From positions 248,001 through 312,000 of the forward strand of contig MU119241.1 of assembly GCA_014904845.1 (NCBI GenBank): a stretch of DNA of 64,000 nt. Reading direction: 5' to 3'. Source of the DNA: Acephala macrosclerotiorum (lineage: Eukaryota; Ascomycota; Leotiomycetes; Helotiales; Mollisiaceae). This document shows positions 1-11,151 of this stretch, piece by piece (within the stretch, counting starts at the first letter, position 1; the number at the start of each line of letters is the position of its first letter). Below the pieces are notes generated by a model that saw only the letters and a list, made by a program, of their open reading frames with translations, was not told where the DNA came from and did no database searches. Made by a program: the position numbers and the translations under genes.

Positions 1-818
1 CTGGCGCAAGACGGGCAAATGCGATGAAGTCGTGGATTTACTTGCTCACTTGCCATATATCGACGATGAAAACTGGCTAGTAATCAGCCCTTCCCTTCGT
101 TCTGCCTCTTTCATTTTGCTGCGTTAAGGTTACGGCTTCCGGAGAGGTCTCATCTTGATTAGCTGTTACTCATTAAAGATAACATAGTACTAATTCATTG
201 TAGTGGTATCACGATACAAAGCCAATCAATTACACCAGTGCTCAAAGCTTGAGGCTCATCGGTGGAATGTATAAACGTAAAGGGTACCGATTTGAGCCTT
301 CGTGCATGAAGTTTCCAGCCCACGTGTTTTCATTGACGGATGGGAAGCTCTATGGAAATTGGTTGCTGCTTGATATACAGGCTGGTACGTAGGATCATCG
401 CAATATCGCATAATGCTAAGAATGGATTCTGTTGACGTCTCTATAGGTACTATCACTCAATTTTCAGTCCTAGGTGGCCCTTCCCCGAAAGGTGAGGCGG
501 AGGCGGGTGACGACGGGTGGCGCCTATACCCCGCCAAACCCATTGGAGAATTCTTCGCAGCATGCCAAGATAAGATGTCGGGGGCATCTTTGATTTCATC
601 CAGAACTTATGTTAGAGTTTAAGTCGCGAATGTTATGAAGAAGTAGCTAGCAGGTGCAAGCATAGTGGAAATAAGACTCGAGAGGTATCGCATAATTAGT
701 CTGATCTTCAAGTCACCGAATTCATCGCGAGTGGATTTCAATCATACGTTGCTTCTCATCATCCTGGGGTTAGAGTAACATTATATGATTTACGATTATA
801 CACGATATTTTCAAATGG
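1..818. other. left-edge sequence without a supported gene
   Basis: No open frame here has recognisable motifs, a convincing start or splice signals. The few 60-70 codon frames look like chance. It could hold the 3' flank of a gene outside the window. Confidence 0.5.
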
Positions 819-1001
819 TTACGCTGCTCCGCTGGCGGCTCTGTCAAGTAATTCGCGAAGTTCCTTCTGCATTTGTTGTTTCGACTTCCTGGCGCTGGGA
901 GGCGCTGGCATAGCCGTAATCTGCGGGAACAGACTGTCGGAAATCGATAGATCTCGCATCCCCACGTCTTCAATCTTACCTTCATCTTCCATTATCAACA
1001 T
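819..1001 (-). CDS. possible small charged protein (60 aa)
   Basis: A 60-codon frame runs from an ATG at 1001 to TAA at 819. The C-terminal half is rich in Lys, Gln, Glu and Arg and looks helical (KSKQQMQKELRELLDRAA), with a Pro/Ser segment before it, which is less random than other short frames nearby. Its start lies only 36 bp from the start of the divergent thioesterase gene, so it would have to share that promoter or be antisense noise. I do not recognise a family. A GTAAGA donor-like site just after the fourth to sixth codons means it could also be the last exon of a longer gene. Treat as tentative. Confidence 0.25.
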   Translation of the reverse strand: MLIMEDEGKIEDVGMRDLSISDSLFPQITAMPAPPSARKSKQQMQKELRELLDRAASGAA

Positions 1002-1037
1002 TCAAATCCCTTTCAATCTCCAAGACCTGATCGAACA

Positions 1038-1616
1038 ATGGAAGAACGAGACTTCGACCACTTTCGCGCCATTCCCTGGTGTGCAGCCCTCCTCTCCGAC
1101 CCCTTATCCACCATCACACCGACCTTCTCCCGCCAGCTCAAGGCCAATACCGAAGACTCCCTCTTCGCAGAAACCCTCCAAACCGAGTCCACAATCTCGC
1201 ACTGCCTCTCTTTCCACCCGCCTCCCGTTCAAACATCATCCTCAACCCCTTGGATACCGGAAGTTCGCACCCTGATGACCCTGGGGCTGGGAATGAATGG
1301 CGGTCCTACCATGCTCCATGGAGGAATCATCGCCACGTTGATGGATGACGTTATTGGGACGCTTCTGACGATCAATAAGTATCACAAGACTGGAAAGTCA
1401 TTGAGCCACAATACAGTGACGGCGTATCTGAATGTGAAGTATTTGAGGCCGGTGAAGACGCCGCAAACGGTGTTGGTTTTGGCGGCGAGTCGGGAGACGC
1501 CGGATGGAAAGAGTAGGAAGTATAGAATGGAGGCGGAGATCAGAGATGGCGAGGGGGTGGTATTGGCGAAAGCGGACTCTCTTTGGATTCGGTTAGAGAA
1601 GGAGGTGAAGCTGTGA
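1038..1616 (+). CDS. PaaI/4HBT-type hotdog-fold thioesterase
   Basis: Intronless gene of 192 aa, a usual length for fungal hotdog thioesterases. The segment at about residues 85-107 (GGPTMLHGGIIATLMDDVIG) is the family signature: the HGG turn at the start of the central helix, followed by the acidic residues that sit at the active site. After it come the long beta strands of the fold (TAYLNVKYLRPV). Such enzymes hydrolyse acyl-CoA thioesters; the substrate cannot be read from sequence. The N-terminal 60 residues, Ser/Pro/Thr-rich, are the variable part. No clear mitochondrial or peroxisomal signal is visible. The ATG at 1038 is preceded by a pyrimidine-rich leader and is the first in frame. 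No stops or frameshifts. Confidence 0.85.
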   Translation: MEERDFDHFRAIPWCAALLSDPLSTITPTFSRQLKANTEDSLFAETLQTESTISHCLSFHPPPVQTSSSTPWIPEVRTLMTLGLGMNGGPTMLHGGIIATLMDDVIGTLLTINKYHKTGKSLSHNTVTAYLNVKYLRPVKTPQTVLVLAASRETPDGKSRKYRMEAEIRDGEGVVLAKADSLWIRLEKEVKL

Positions 1617-1618
1617 TC

Positions 1619-2443
1619 GAAGGCTTCTCGTGGTGTTCAGAAGGTTGCACTTCAACGTACTGGGGAGTTGGGGCGATCATTAGAACCTGAATCCATCCTT
1701 TTATCAGGATGAGCGGAGTATTTTTTGAAATTTCTTACTGTTTATTGTCAACACACTCGGAAGCGGAAGCTCCCTGTCGTTTTTACTTGCGATGTGGGAA
1801 TCGGTTTGGTAAAGGACGCTGGCGTCGCTGGGCCTATTATGCGACCATGCTCCATATATCTTTCTGTCGATTGCGAGGATGGAGAGACCTTCTACACTCA
1901 GAACTTGAACTTTGAAATGTGAGGAAGTACTGGTTGTGATATTTAACACACATGGAGACCGTTTTGAGGAGAAACACAATGGAGCTGAATCACGTGACCG
2001 TAGGTAGCTCCGGCCTGTCAAAATGATCACTTCTGGGGGGCAAAAGAGTGCACAAAGTCCTTGACTCTACCAGATATCTAAAGGACACCTTTTAATCATA
2101 GACTCCTAAAACACCAAGTGTCCAGCGCCGTTCACGTGATCTAGGGCATCCCAGACCACCATTTTGACACGGCCCAGGGGGTGGTAGGGAAACGACTTGA
2201 AACCTGTTGAAACCTGAGTTCAAATTATATCTAATGAAAATCACGTGCTTTGCATCTCCATTCAAGTTCATTTATTGCCCTTTATGTTCTTTCTTCCAGG
2301 TACCAATGTACCTCACCTACTAGAACTTTGGAATGAGGTCCCTCTCAAAATTTTGTTGCATCGCGATCCTCCATCTTCCTCAAGCATCAAAGAAAATGAA
2401 TAGGCTGCATCTCCTTCGGCCTATCGTACTGAAGCCCAAACAT
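1619..2443. promoter_or_regulatory. intergenic stretch with three CACGTG boxes
   Basis: This 0.8-kb gap lies between the convergent 3' ends of the thioesterase and the HET pseudogene. CACGTG palindromes occur at 1991, 2133 and 2242, the core of bHLH (Cbf1/SREBP-type) sites. An inverted TAAAGG/CCTTTA pair lies near 2090 and a short tandem of TTGAAACCT near 2198. No gene is supported. Because both neighbours end here, a promoter role is uncertain. Confidence 0.3.
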
Positions 2444-5299
2444 CTATCGCTCCATCATCCGACTCACATACGCCTCTCCAACCCTAAGCAACAAATTAGT
2501 CACTGGTCCACACAGCCAAATGTCCCTAAGCAGCAAGGACATTCCCAAACCCTGAATACTCACATACGCCATGCCACCACTTTCTCTCCAGTAGCATTAT
2601 TAGTCGCAATCCCACTCGGCCTCGCGATGATCGGAACTCCATGTCCCTGAGCGATCAATATACAATCTCCCGGTTGTGTTGCCAGTGGCGCAAGTCCCAG
2701 GTGGCCTCTAGATGAGATGATAAGTCACCGATTGCCGGTGCGATATTCCATTGCTTGGCGGGCGGGAGTAGCCATTGGAGACGGTGTTTCGAACGTGTCG
2801 TGAAACGTGAAGTAAGATTTGAAGGTGCGGTTGCCAGGGAGGAGTAGGGAGAGGTTGCTGTTGATGAAATGCCAGTTGCGGTAGTCTGGGTCACTTGGTA
2901 TTCTCTCCCCTTATTGTTTGTCAGTTGCAGTCGAAGAATTGGGAGATGAGGCTGCGAAAACAGCGTTTTCAATGTCCCAGCCTTCGCGGGACATTATCGA
3001 AAACTTTCATTGGGCCATGATGTTAGCCAGAAAGCAGCATTTTGGCCTAGAGTAGCCTTCACGAATCTCGCAGATAGGCTAGGGCATTGAGACAGCTGAG
3101 AATGAAAGGAAATTGAACTTACTAAACCAAGAGCGGAGGAGGCATCTAAACTCGGACGGCGCTTCGCGCCACCCACCATCGCACCCGCCACAAGTGCGCT
3201 CCAGATCTCCGCCTCATCCAACTCCGAGATCACGGGGTCCCACTGATTGACAGCTGTCAATGTCTGAACATGGTTGAGTAACTCTTCCACCTCTACATAT
3301 CCAGGCTTATACTGAGATTCAGTCATTGTCGACGCAAAGTCCGTTGGCTGCACCACTTCCACCGCAAATCCCTCGTACGGCTTAAAATTGCTTAAATCCG
3401 TTGGGCTGATGGCACCAAGCCCCGTTACGACATCAGCGAAGAAACCCCAGCAAGTGAGCGTGTCGCCATTGACCAAGACATCCGGGGTCATTGATTCTCC
3501 CTTCGGGAGGTTTTCCACTATCTGGGGCGGGAGGCCAGCATACCATGTTCCTTCGATAGGACCTATTCGTCTTGAGCGTTTCGCTCCATAGTCGGGGACC
3601 CAAGAAGGAAGGTCTTCTTTCTCCTGTGGGTTGTTGTTCGCATCGGTAAGTGACAATCCACCTCCATCGACCAAGAAAAGCGGATCCAGATTGGATACAT
3701 GCCATCGTAAACTCCTTGTACACTGTTCCAAGGGATTTTTTTGTAATCGACGTTGATTTTGAGATCAGGAAGCCCTGGAATTTGCAACATCCCGTACGCT
3801 CGATCCTTGGAAACAAATGCGTTTGCTTGCGACGCAACCATCAAAGCTTGCTTCAGTGTAGAATCTCTCAACGGACTATGACCCAGTCCAGGCGTCGACT
3901 TGACAGGCAGATAGAATTCATCCACGAGAGGAAGGGCTTTCCGATGCCCAGCCACCTCTAATTGTGCAATCCCAGCGACATGATAAATCGAATGTTCGAA
4001 TCCTGGCATGTGCCTCCGAGGGCTCTTTGCCGTAGCTTCCTTCACCAAATCGAAGTGTGCGGCGTAGAGGAAAGCAGCATCGCGAATATATCGCCACTGA
4101 GTAAACCCGATTACCACATACGATTGGCATGCCTGCTCGTCCATTCGTCCATTCCTGAATGATCCATAGTCTCCTCCAATATCCTCTGTTGAAAAAGTGG
4201 TACACAGCAATATCATCGACGCCTGTCGCAAGTTCATGAGCGCCTTCTCTCATAATCTTGTGGAAGCGCTGAAGTATTGCACAAAGACGGAAATGAGCTT
4301 ATTCTCGATTGACAGCAGCTAGGATGGGATCGCACTGATCGAAGATCCCGATATACTCGGTCCTATACATGCCGCTGGTTGCTTGCAAGATATCGATTGC
4401 AGGGCTGGACCATTTATCCTCCTCACCAAGCCAGACGATGATGTTGCCAGCGAAATGGTACACGCTGCCCATGAGTTTGAGCTGCTCAACCTTCTCGGTA
4501 TCGTCGGTTTGATTGATGCACAATGCATCAATCCATATCTTACCACCCTTGCGGAAGAATTCCAGACTGCGAAATTGTCGGAGCCCAGTATAAAGACTTT
4601 CACCAACTTCATGTTCGTAACCGTTCAGCAGAATTTTAGTCTTTGGCCCTGCCGGATTTCCCTACGCGTACGACATAGCGACAAAATTGATGAAGCGATC
4701 GACGGCAGCTGGAATGTCCTTGCTCTGGCCGTACATTGAATAAAAGTGCGGAAGCTGCTTCAACGAGAATATGGCGACGTGTGATGGTCTCCTTCAATAC
4801 GCTGGCTGATGTTGAATTCTTCGGGCAACTCCTCGTTCTCAATGTTCGTGAGAATATCATCCATCGTGATGAACTTTCCAAAGGTATTGGCATTGACTTG
4901 CATCTCATCCTTCTTTGGCGGACGAGTTCCAGATTTGGATTCCACGAATTTGGCAACGGTCCGTAGTGCTTTGGATCTTTTGCCTTCCTTGAAGCTCGGA
5001 TTTAGCATATATGGATGTCTCAGGAGAGTGGAACATCAACATACCTTCTTCTGGAGTGTCTCTTCGAGTTTTTGAATGTCCCGAAAGAACGCCGCACCAA
5101 AAGCCTCCTTCGGTTTCCCAGTAACATACTCATCGAAGTGAATATAATTCTCCGGCAGTCCGCCCTTTCCCTCCTTACCTGGCTCCTTCCTCAAATCCAT
5201 AACCTCGATCAGGCATTCGATCTGGCTCGTGTCGACACCCGGCAAAATCGTGATCAAACGGATCTGTCCAGGTTTGAGAGGGAGGGTTGAGTAGTCCAT
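2444..5299 (-). pseudogene. heterokaryon incompatibility (HET) domain gene, broken
   Basis: The HET-domain blocks appear in order: a near-SYAWG motif at about 4675-4660, IWIDALCINQ near 4540-4511, a VWLGEEDKWS segment after it, WRRLWIIQEW near 4185, a DYKK segment near 3745, then a VDGGG segment and the conserved end (GHLGLAP..., then GEAYVSRMMER) finishing at 2444. The frame is broken repeatedly. TAG replaces the Trp codon of SYAWG at 4664-4662; TAA occurs at 4301-4299; TGA at 2727-2725. Frame changes are needed near 4105, at a T7 run (3736-3742) and near 3695. HET proteins mediate non-self recognition and cell death between hyphae; this copy cannot encode one. Introns are likely near 5035-5008, 3130-3000 and 2545-2480. 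The homopolymer indels could be sequencing errors, the three stops less easily. Confidence 0.85.
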
Positions 5300-5845
5300 G
5301 GCGTGGAGTTGATGTGTGAAAGTCCAATCACGGTCGGGTGAATTTCGTATTGGGCTCGCCTGGGAGGGCGTTGTTGGTCATTGCACTCGATCGAGTGAAG
5401 TGTTGAGCTGGAGAAATTGGTAACTTGGCAAGTTGTGCTGGACGCACGTGGGTGAAAGAGGTTGGGAGAAGAAATTATCTCACAGATGATGGAACATGGA
5501 AGGATTGGAAGCCTGGAAGGAGCTGCGGAGGAGAGGGACAATGTTCAGCCGCACCTGGATGACTCAGCGACAGATGCAACCATTGTAACTAGCTTCTTCA
5601 ACGCTAGGCTCGATGCTAGCTTTCACGAATGGCAAAAAATGAATCGTTTCCAAGTCAGCTCGAACAGAAGAATCGGGCATGAAATGCGTTTCCTTTGGCA
5701 CTCGCCAAGCGACATTCAGCAACTCAATTCAACACGTTTCCAATCGAGGAGGAATTTCAGAAGAACGGAAAATAGATTTGTATTAATCTTTCAAATGAGT
5801 CTCTACGCTCAATACCCAAACTCCATCATGCAGTTCATCTAGCCA
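5300..5845. other. intergenic, HET upstream / peptidase downstream
   Basis: This holds the 5' flank of the HET pseudogene and the 3' flank of the sedolisin gene. I see no motif that supports a gene. Confidence 0.4.
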
Positions 5846-7828
5846 TCAAGGCAAGCTCATAAACAAATCCAACATCGCCGCAAAGTTTGGCGTTCCCAAC
5901 CCCGTCACCGGATCCCACCCAGCAGTACTATTAAATCCTGGCGTGCCACAGCCTTGATTCCCTCCATTTGTAATATCGTTTAGCACCTGTGGGTTCGCAT
6001 ACAGGACCGGGTTCAAGAATCCAACTGGTGCCTTCTTGGCGTTGATTCTCTGCTCGTTGATCATATTGACCAGGCTTGCGAATGTGGGCGTCGAAGCAGA
6101 AGTTCCGAAAGCAAGTGAGAATTTCCCATCCACGGCTGTGACGTAGTTCACACCATTGGCAGAGACGTCTGGATACCCGCGGACTTTCTGGGAGTTGTTG
6201 AAGCGGTCTGCGCCGTATTGGGGAGCGTGCTCGGCGAAGTAGGTAGCCATGGCCTTTTCTTGGTATGAGGGCATGGCGAACACGTTGGAGAAGCCGCCAC
6301 CGGAGAAGATGACTCGTTCTGAGGCACTTTCTGGAGTTCGGACGGTGGAGCCGTTCATGACCTGGGTCGCGCCGACTGATGTCACATAGGGACAAGTGCC
6401 GGGGAAAGAGGGGTTGAAGAGACCTTTTGTGCCGTTGTTGTAGGCGCCGGTGACGGGGTCGATGCATTGTCCTCCATTGCCAGCGACACCAAAATCACCG
6501 GATGAGTAGAGGATTGAAACACCTTGGAGACCCAACTTCATGTACTCGAGACATTGTCTGGTTTCGTATTTGGCGGTCAAGTCGGCTTCGTTGGAACTAT
6601 AACTGGTTGAGATCACGTTGGTTGAGGCGAAACCACCACAGTTCTCTGCACCTGTGAAGCCTCCGGGAAGCGGGTCGGGATATTGGCCATCAACACTAGG
6701 GTCTTTCGAGTCGCCACCCATAAAGGTGCAATAACTTCCATCGATAGCGTCGAGGAAATTGTTGAAACTTCCACCATTGACGAGATCTCCGACCTGAAAG
6801 AGGGTAACTTGTTGCGGGTATATCAAGGCCATAGCGAATTCGAGATCAAGCGCTGACTCGCCGTTGAAGCTGAAACTTTGGTTCTTGGTCTGGATGCTGG
6901 CGCCATCGATGAGGTTCGTGTTTGGAGAAACTCCATCGAGTCGAGGCTCGAATTGCTCGAAGTACATATTCAAATCGGATTGCAGGAACGCTTGAGGAGT
7001 ATATTCGACGACACCAAGAGTGTTGTTCTTCGCGGACATGCTTCCTGGAGGTGCGTTGTAGAGCGCTTGCAGGCATGCAGGAGTGATCATGGTATCGCAA
7101 TTCTCTAACGTCATGAGGGCATTGAGCACTTGAGCACCCTGTTTGGGGTTCGACTGGTCATCGGGTGAACCGAGAAGACCATGGGAGTTTTCGAGGACAC
7201 GCTTGTTCAGTTCCCGCATTGGTGGCGGTAGCAAGAAGTCTTCCTGGTGAGTAGTTCGTCGAGGGCCACCAATCTTTCGGTCGAAATGTACCGTTGGAGT
7301 TATGATATCGATGTGCTTGGTGAGGTGCTCGGGTACGCTGTAATCATCGCAAGCAACGTGAATGTGACCGGAGTCAGCTTTGTAGAGATGATACTCTGTC
7401 TGGAGGAGTCGTTCTGCTTCTTCCGCTGTCGTATTGAATGTCAACCAATTCCTCGATTGGGTCATTCGAACTCTGTCCAAGGCGATTCCAGATGTGTGCA
7501 GCCATTCCTTCACCGCAGAAACAGTGTCGGCACTGGGTGCGAAAGTCTCCGCCACCTTCTGAGCAGACCAGTGCTTGCCATAGTCGGCAGAATTGGGATG
7601 TGACACCTGGTTTATGAACTCCTCAGCACGATGTAAATTTTGCTGGCTCAGACCGATTCGAATTGGAAAGACAGACTCTGGATGGAGCCTCGTGTGTCTC
7701 TTCCAGTTTGCGGGAGGTACCGCCCTTCGCTCGTGGACAACATGCCTCGGCGTCGTCGTTGTAATTGGAGATGCAGAAGTCGCTACCGCCAGGGCAGCAA
7801 GAATCTGAAAAACGGCGTCGATCCGCAT
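5846..7828 (-). CDS. secreted sedolisin (S53, tripeptidyl-peptidase-like)
   Basis: Single-exon gene of 660 aa. An N-terminal signal peptide (hydrophobic core at residues 6-19) is followed by a pro-kumamolisin activation domain (to about residue 190), then the S53 catalytic domain. The S53 residues are visible: Glu324 and Asp328 in ESALDLEFA, the oxyanion-hole Asp445 in SSGDFG, and Ser577 in FGTSAS. The C-terminal NDITNG and GWDPVTGLGTPNF segments form the calcium site. These serine-carboxyl peptidases are secreted, self-activate at acid pH and release tripeptides or act as endopeptidases, serving nitrogen acquisition or host protein degradation. All key residues are present and the frame is intact, unlike the neighbouring HET gene. 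Confidence 0.93.
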   Translation of the reverse strand: MRIDAVFQILAALAVATSASPITTTTPRHVVHERRAVPPANWKRHTRLHPESVFPIRIGLSQQNLHRAEEFINQVSHPNSADYGKHWSAQKVAETFAPSADTVSAVKEWLHTSGIALDRVRMTQSRNWLTFNTTAEEAERLLQTEYHLYKADSGHIHVACDDYSVPEHLTKHIDIITPTVHFDRKIGGPRRTTHQEDFLLPPPMRELNKRVLENSHGLLGSPDDQSNPKQGAQVLNALMTLENCDTMITPACLQALYNAPPGSMSAKNNTLGVVEYTPQAFLQSDLNMYFEQFEPRLDGVSPNTNLIDGASIQTKNQSFSFNGESALDLEFAMALIYPQQVTLFQVGDLVNGGSFNNFLDAIDGSYCTFMGGDSKDPSVDGQYPDPLPGGFTGAENCGGFASTNVISTSYSSNEADLTAKYETRQCLEYMKLGLQGVSILYSSGDFGVAGNGGQCIDPVTGAYNNGTKGLFNPSFPGTCPYVTSVGATQVMNGSTVRTPESASERVIFSGGGFSNVFAMPSYQEKAMATYFAEHAPQYGADRFNNSQKVRGYPDVSANGVNYVTAVDGKFSLAFGTSASTPTFASLVNMINEQRINAKKAPVGFLNPVLYANPQVLNDITNGGNQGCGTPGFNSTAGWDPVTGLGTPNFAAMLDLFMSLP

Positions 7829-8444
7829 GTTGACGTTCCCTCCCGGTGCTAGGCTAGAGCATCTGACTTTGAAAAATTATGGCAATCGTCGCTGATATGT
7901 GATGGGGCGCTATGAATGGTAAGATTGGCCCCGAAGGCTGTATTGCCTCTACATCAGGACTGAAACCAAGTACTCAAAAGTCTATGAAGCACGAGACATC
8001 CGGAGACAGCCCTTCCCACTAGATCGTGCCGTCAATCAATCGGCACCCGAGGCCTCAGTGGTTGAGCGTGGGCGAGATGGCGGCTCTCAAACCATTTGAG
8101 TTTGTGAAGGTCATGAAGAAGCTATGCCATGGACATGATCCTTGACGAAAACTCACCTCAAAGTACGACAACGGTTTCAGAATCACGAGGCAAGCTTTCG
8201 CTTCACACGGTTGCGTCGATCTTATGCGACACTTGGAGATGCAGAGCAATCGCATCTTCGACGTGCCGAAGGTATGTGCGGAATGATAAGCACGCTATCG
8301 CAACCCAAATTGCAGTACGCGGACTTTTTTTTGGCAGAAAGACATCAGGGCATCATTCAAAGCGTAGAGGTGATCGCCATTGGAAAAGTACATGGAACAC
8401 CAACAATTCTGGATGAAGCGGGCTCTGAAACGCGAAAGCCAGAA
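7829..8444. other. 5' flank of the sedolisin gene
   Basis: This gap contains the sedolisin promoter and the 3' flank of the IPI3 gene. Frames on either strand lack motifs and look like chance. Confidence 0.4.
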
Positions 8445-9824
8445 TCAAGCTTCCTTAGCCTTGAGCTTGGTATACTTGTCCCAAGTCTTCTTCTGAAGTG
8501 CTCGCTGGTCGTTTATAATCTTCCAAAGCTCCTCGTTCTCCTTGCGAAGCTGTTCATCTCCGCTTGAAGATGCAGCGGCGGGCTGGGAAAACCTAGAAAT
8601 TGCATCTCCAAGCATTTCCGATGGAAATCCAGGAGTATTCACGGCATGAGCAAAAGTACTCCTACCCAATGACCCAGTCAATTGAGCGGTGAAAATGTAA
8701 TTGCCTTCACCAAGTTTGGGCTTGACCACTGTTGCAGCCTTTGTTGCCTTTTTTTCGGGAAATGGAGACTGCATAATGAGATTAGTGACGGGCGCATTCA
8801 GGTCGGCAATCTCAGAAGAAAATAGTCTTCTGCCGGTGTCCCAAGAGGCAATCTTTCCGGAAGCATGGCCAGATAGCAAGTATGTGCCATCGTAGCTGAG
8901 CCCGACACAATGTACAGAGCCTGCCTCGTTCGGGGCGGTCCAGGGCGCGGAATTGGGCTGGACGGGTGTGTTCTGCAGCTTCGAATCGTACAGCGGATTA
9001 ATCGCAGAATCGGGTTGAAGGAACTCAATCATTTGTATGGAGCCATCTTGGAAGCCGACGTACACCGCACGATCGCACGGATCTACGGCCAAGCAAAGAG
9101 GCGTCGAGGGAAGAAGAAATGTCCGAAGCAGATCTCCCGACAAGTAATTCCAAACAATGACCGTGCTATCCGCGCCGGCTGAAACACAGATGTTTGTCGT
9201 ACTCGCGCTGTGCCCAAGTGCGAGAGATGTTACTGCTGCTTGGTGGTTGGACAAGGTGCGAAGCGGCTCGGAGGTTTCTTTGGACGATAAGGATAAGAGG
9301 TTCGGAAGAGACCAGACATGGATATTCGAGTCGTCGGATCCGCTGAGCAGATTGGATTGTGTCGCAGCAAGTGTCGAGACCCTTTGCAGATGCGCAGCAG
9401 GAGTCGAGACCTGTCGACCTGTGCAAACCTGAATCGAAGAAGTCAGCATCCTGCTATTTCTTTGTATTGCCAATGATCTACGAACCTCCCATAGTATAAC
9501 CCGTCCCTCTGCCGTGCCCAGCGCCAATACGGTGTCTCCGATCAAGGTCAGACTGTGGATTCGCTCTGGGAAAGAAATCAGAGCCTCCTGATTCCCACGC
9601 TCTCTCGAATAGACGTGAACCACTGCCTTGTCTGCCTGCGCCGCGAAGATATGGGTTGGGCTTGCTGCCAATGCATTGACGGGTGTCGAGCTTTTCTTGA
9701 AGGTGGTTTTGATCGTAGGGGTTGGGTGTAGTTCGTGGAGGTAGATGCCGATGTCTTTTACTATGGCCGTGTTCGCGGTCTTGGGCTGTGCCCGAATAGA
9801 TGTGAGGAAGGGTTCCGACAACAT
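8445..9824 (-). CDS. IPI3: WD40 pre-rRNA processing protein Ipi3 (WDR18-like)
   Basis: CDS is complement(join(8445..9428, 9486..9824)), 440 aa. The 57-nt intron (GTTCGT donor, GCTGAC branch, CAG acceptor) keeps the frame open if retained, so it is easily missed. WD repeats are spread through the protein (for example LLSGSDDSNIHVWSLPNL and CVSAGADSTVIVWNYLSG), and a short C-terminal coiled helix (EQLRKENEELWKIINDQRALQ) ends it, as in fungal Ipi3. With Rix1 and Ipi1 the protein acts in the nucleus in ITS2 processing and release of the pre-60S particle. The family assignment rests on overall order and the C-terminal helix; another WD40 protein is less likely. Confidence 0.8.
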   Translation of the reverse strand: MLSEPFLTSIRAQPKTANTAIVKDIGIYLHELHPTPTIKTTFKKSSTPVNALAASPTHIFAAQADKAVVHVYSRERGNQEALISFPERIHSLTLIGDTVLALGTAEGRVILWEVRRSLAIQRNSRMLTSSIQVCTGRQVSTPAAHLQRVSTLAATQSNLLSGSDDSNIHVWSLPNLLSLSSKETSEPLRTLSNHQAAVTSLALGHSASTTNICVSAGADSTVIVWNYLSGDLLRTFLLPSTPLCLAVDPCDRAVYVGFQDGSIQMIEFLQPDSAINPLYDSKLQNTPVQPNSAPWTAPNEAGSVHCVGLSYDGTYLLSGHASGKIASWDTGRRLFSSEIADLNAPVTNLIMQSPFPEKKATKAATVVKPKLGEGNYIFTAQLTGSLGRSTFAHAVNTPGFPSEMLGDAISRFSQPAAASSSGDEQLRKENEELWKIINDQRALQKKTWDKYTKLKAKEA

Positions 9825-11151
9825 GATCGTATGGTCGAGCAGGAAGGTATCGAAGGTTCAGAGGTTGTCCGTGATGATGGAAGAATGTCTCGGAGAGTCC
9901 GCACTAACAAAAAGCCGAGTAGTCGAATCTCATGGCAGTCTCGTCAAGTCGCGATAAAGTGTCGATTCGCACGCAAGGTCGTGTCTCGAAATAGAGTATG
10001 ATCCAATTGTTCAGGGGAAGATCCGCCAGGGGAAGATATTCTTGGAAGCCGATTGTCCTTTTGTTGGGATGGCCAGGGCGAGTTGAAAGTGGTTTCCAGG
10101 TTGCTGGAATTATTGCTGGTCGAGTTGGGTTGGAAGGAAATTTGTTTGCTGGGATTTTTCGATGTTTTCTTTTTCAGCGCGGCAGAAAATCCACACCGCC
10201 AAGCGCATCCCTTGTGAGGACCAAGAAGACCTGGACCACCAGGACCTCGACCTCGACCTCGATCCTCCCATACCGTCCGTCTGTACTGATCCGACCACAC
10301 CACACTCATACACCCATCCCTACGGGTCCTTGCTCCTGCGGCACGATCCGTCCACTGACGAGTCTCGACTCTCAACGATCGGCGCCCTCAAATCCAATTT
10401 TCCTTCGTGGCTCCTTCCTGCGGCCGCTGCCCCTTGAACTATCATGACCATGACCATGACCATCAGATCCTTCTTCGACTTCACCATGCCACTCATCTCA
10501 CCGACGATCGATGATCAATGATCAACCCAAAATTGCTCGTAAGTGCAGCATCTGAAGTCGATCAACACACCCTCTCCAGCAACCATCACTTCTCACAAGA
10601 ACAATATATCACAATGTAACCCCCTCTCTCCTTTGGGCCGCTGTCAAGGGGCACACCTCGGATACTCCCCCGATACTCTCCCCCTTGCGGGTGATCTCTG
10701 ATCGGAAAGGGACCTGCGGCGACCTATCACAAACATATCCAGCAGGCAGTTCTCCCCCGCAACCTATCTCCTGCCAAAATGCTGCACGAGGGTTGGTAGT
10801 TGGCAGCCACATTTTGCGCTTCTTCTTGCTTTTCAGCTCTCTCGAGCTGACATCTGACCCACACCAAAACACTGGAACCACGAAGCCTGCATGTGGCTGC
10901 TATTGTGGATTGCAAGAGAGCCAGCCCTCTCCAAAATAACAGGAACACATCCAAGTAACCCCAAACTCTTATGAGATGTCAAGAAGTTAAAAGCGAGTAA
11001 TCTATAGTATTCGTTGTTCCCACTCTCCGGGCCCTTCTTTCCAATATCGCTTCTCACATCTCAACCCTGCGGTTCTATTCGTCATTGCGACTGTACCCAA
11101 GCTATTCTACTCAGATCGCCAGTGGCTCGATCTGCTAAGACAAGGTCAGCG
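9825..11151. promoter_or_regulatory. long divergent intergenic region with small repeats
   Basis: This 1.3-kb region separates IPI3 (minus) from the plus-strand gene starting at 11152. A GACCTC-type hexanucleotide repeat lies at about 10228-10262, and three ATGACC units begin at 10444, opening a 27-codon upstream frame. GATCGATGATCAATGATC-like palindromic sequence follows at about 10505-10525. Long frames on both strands across 9944-10447 are shadows of the repeat and carry no known motif. Confidence 0.4.

Noticed and set aside
2333..2650. plus-strand 105-codon frame
   Set aside because: It lies antisense to the conserved C-terminal part of the HET gene and has no motif.
9944..10447. overlapping frames of 143 and 149 codons on both strands
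   Set aside because: They are shadows of the GACCTC repeat and GC-rich sequence, with no domain or splice support.
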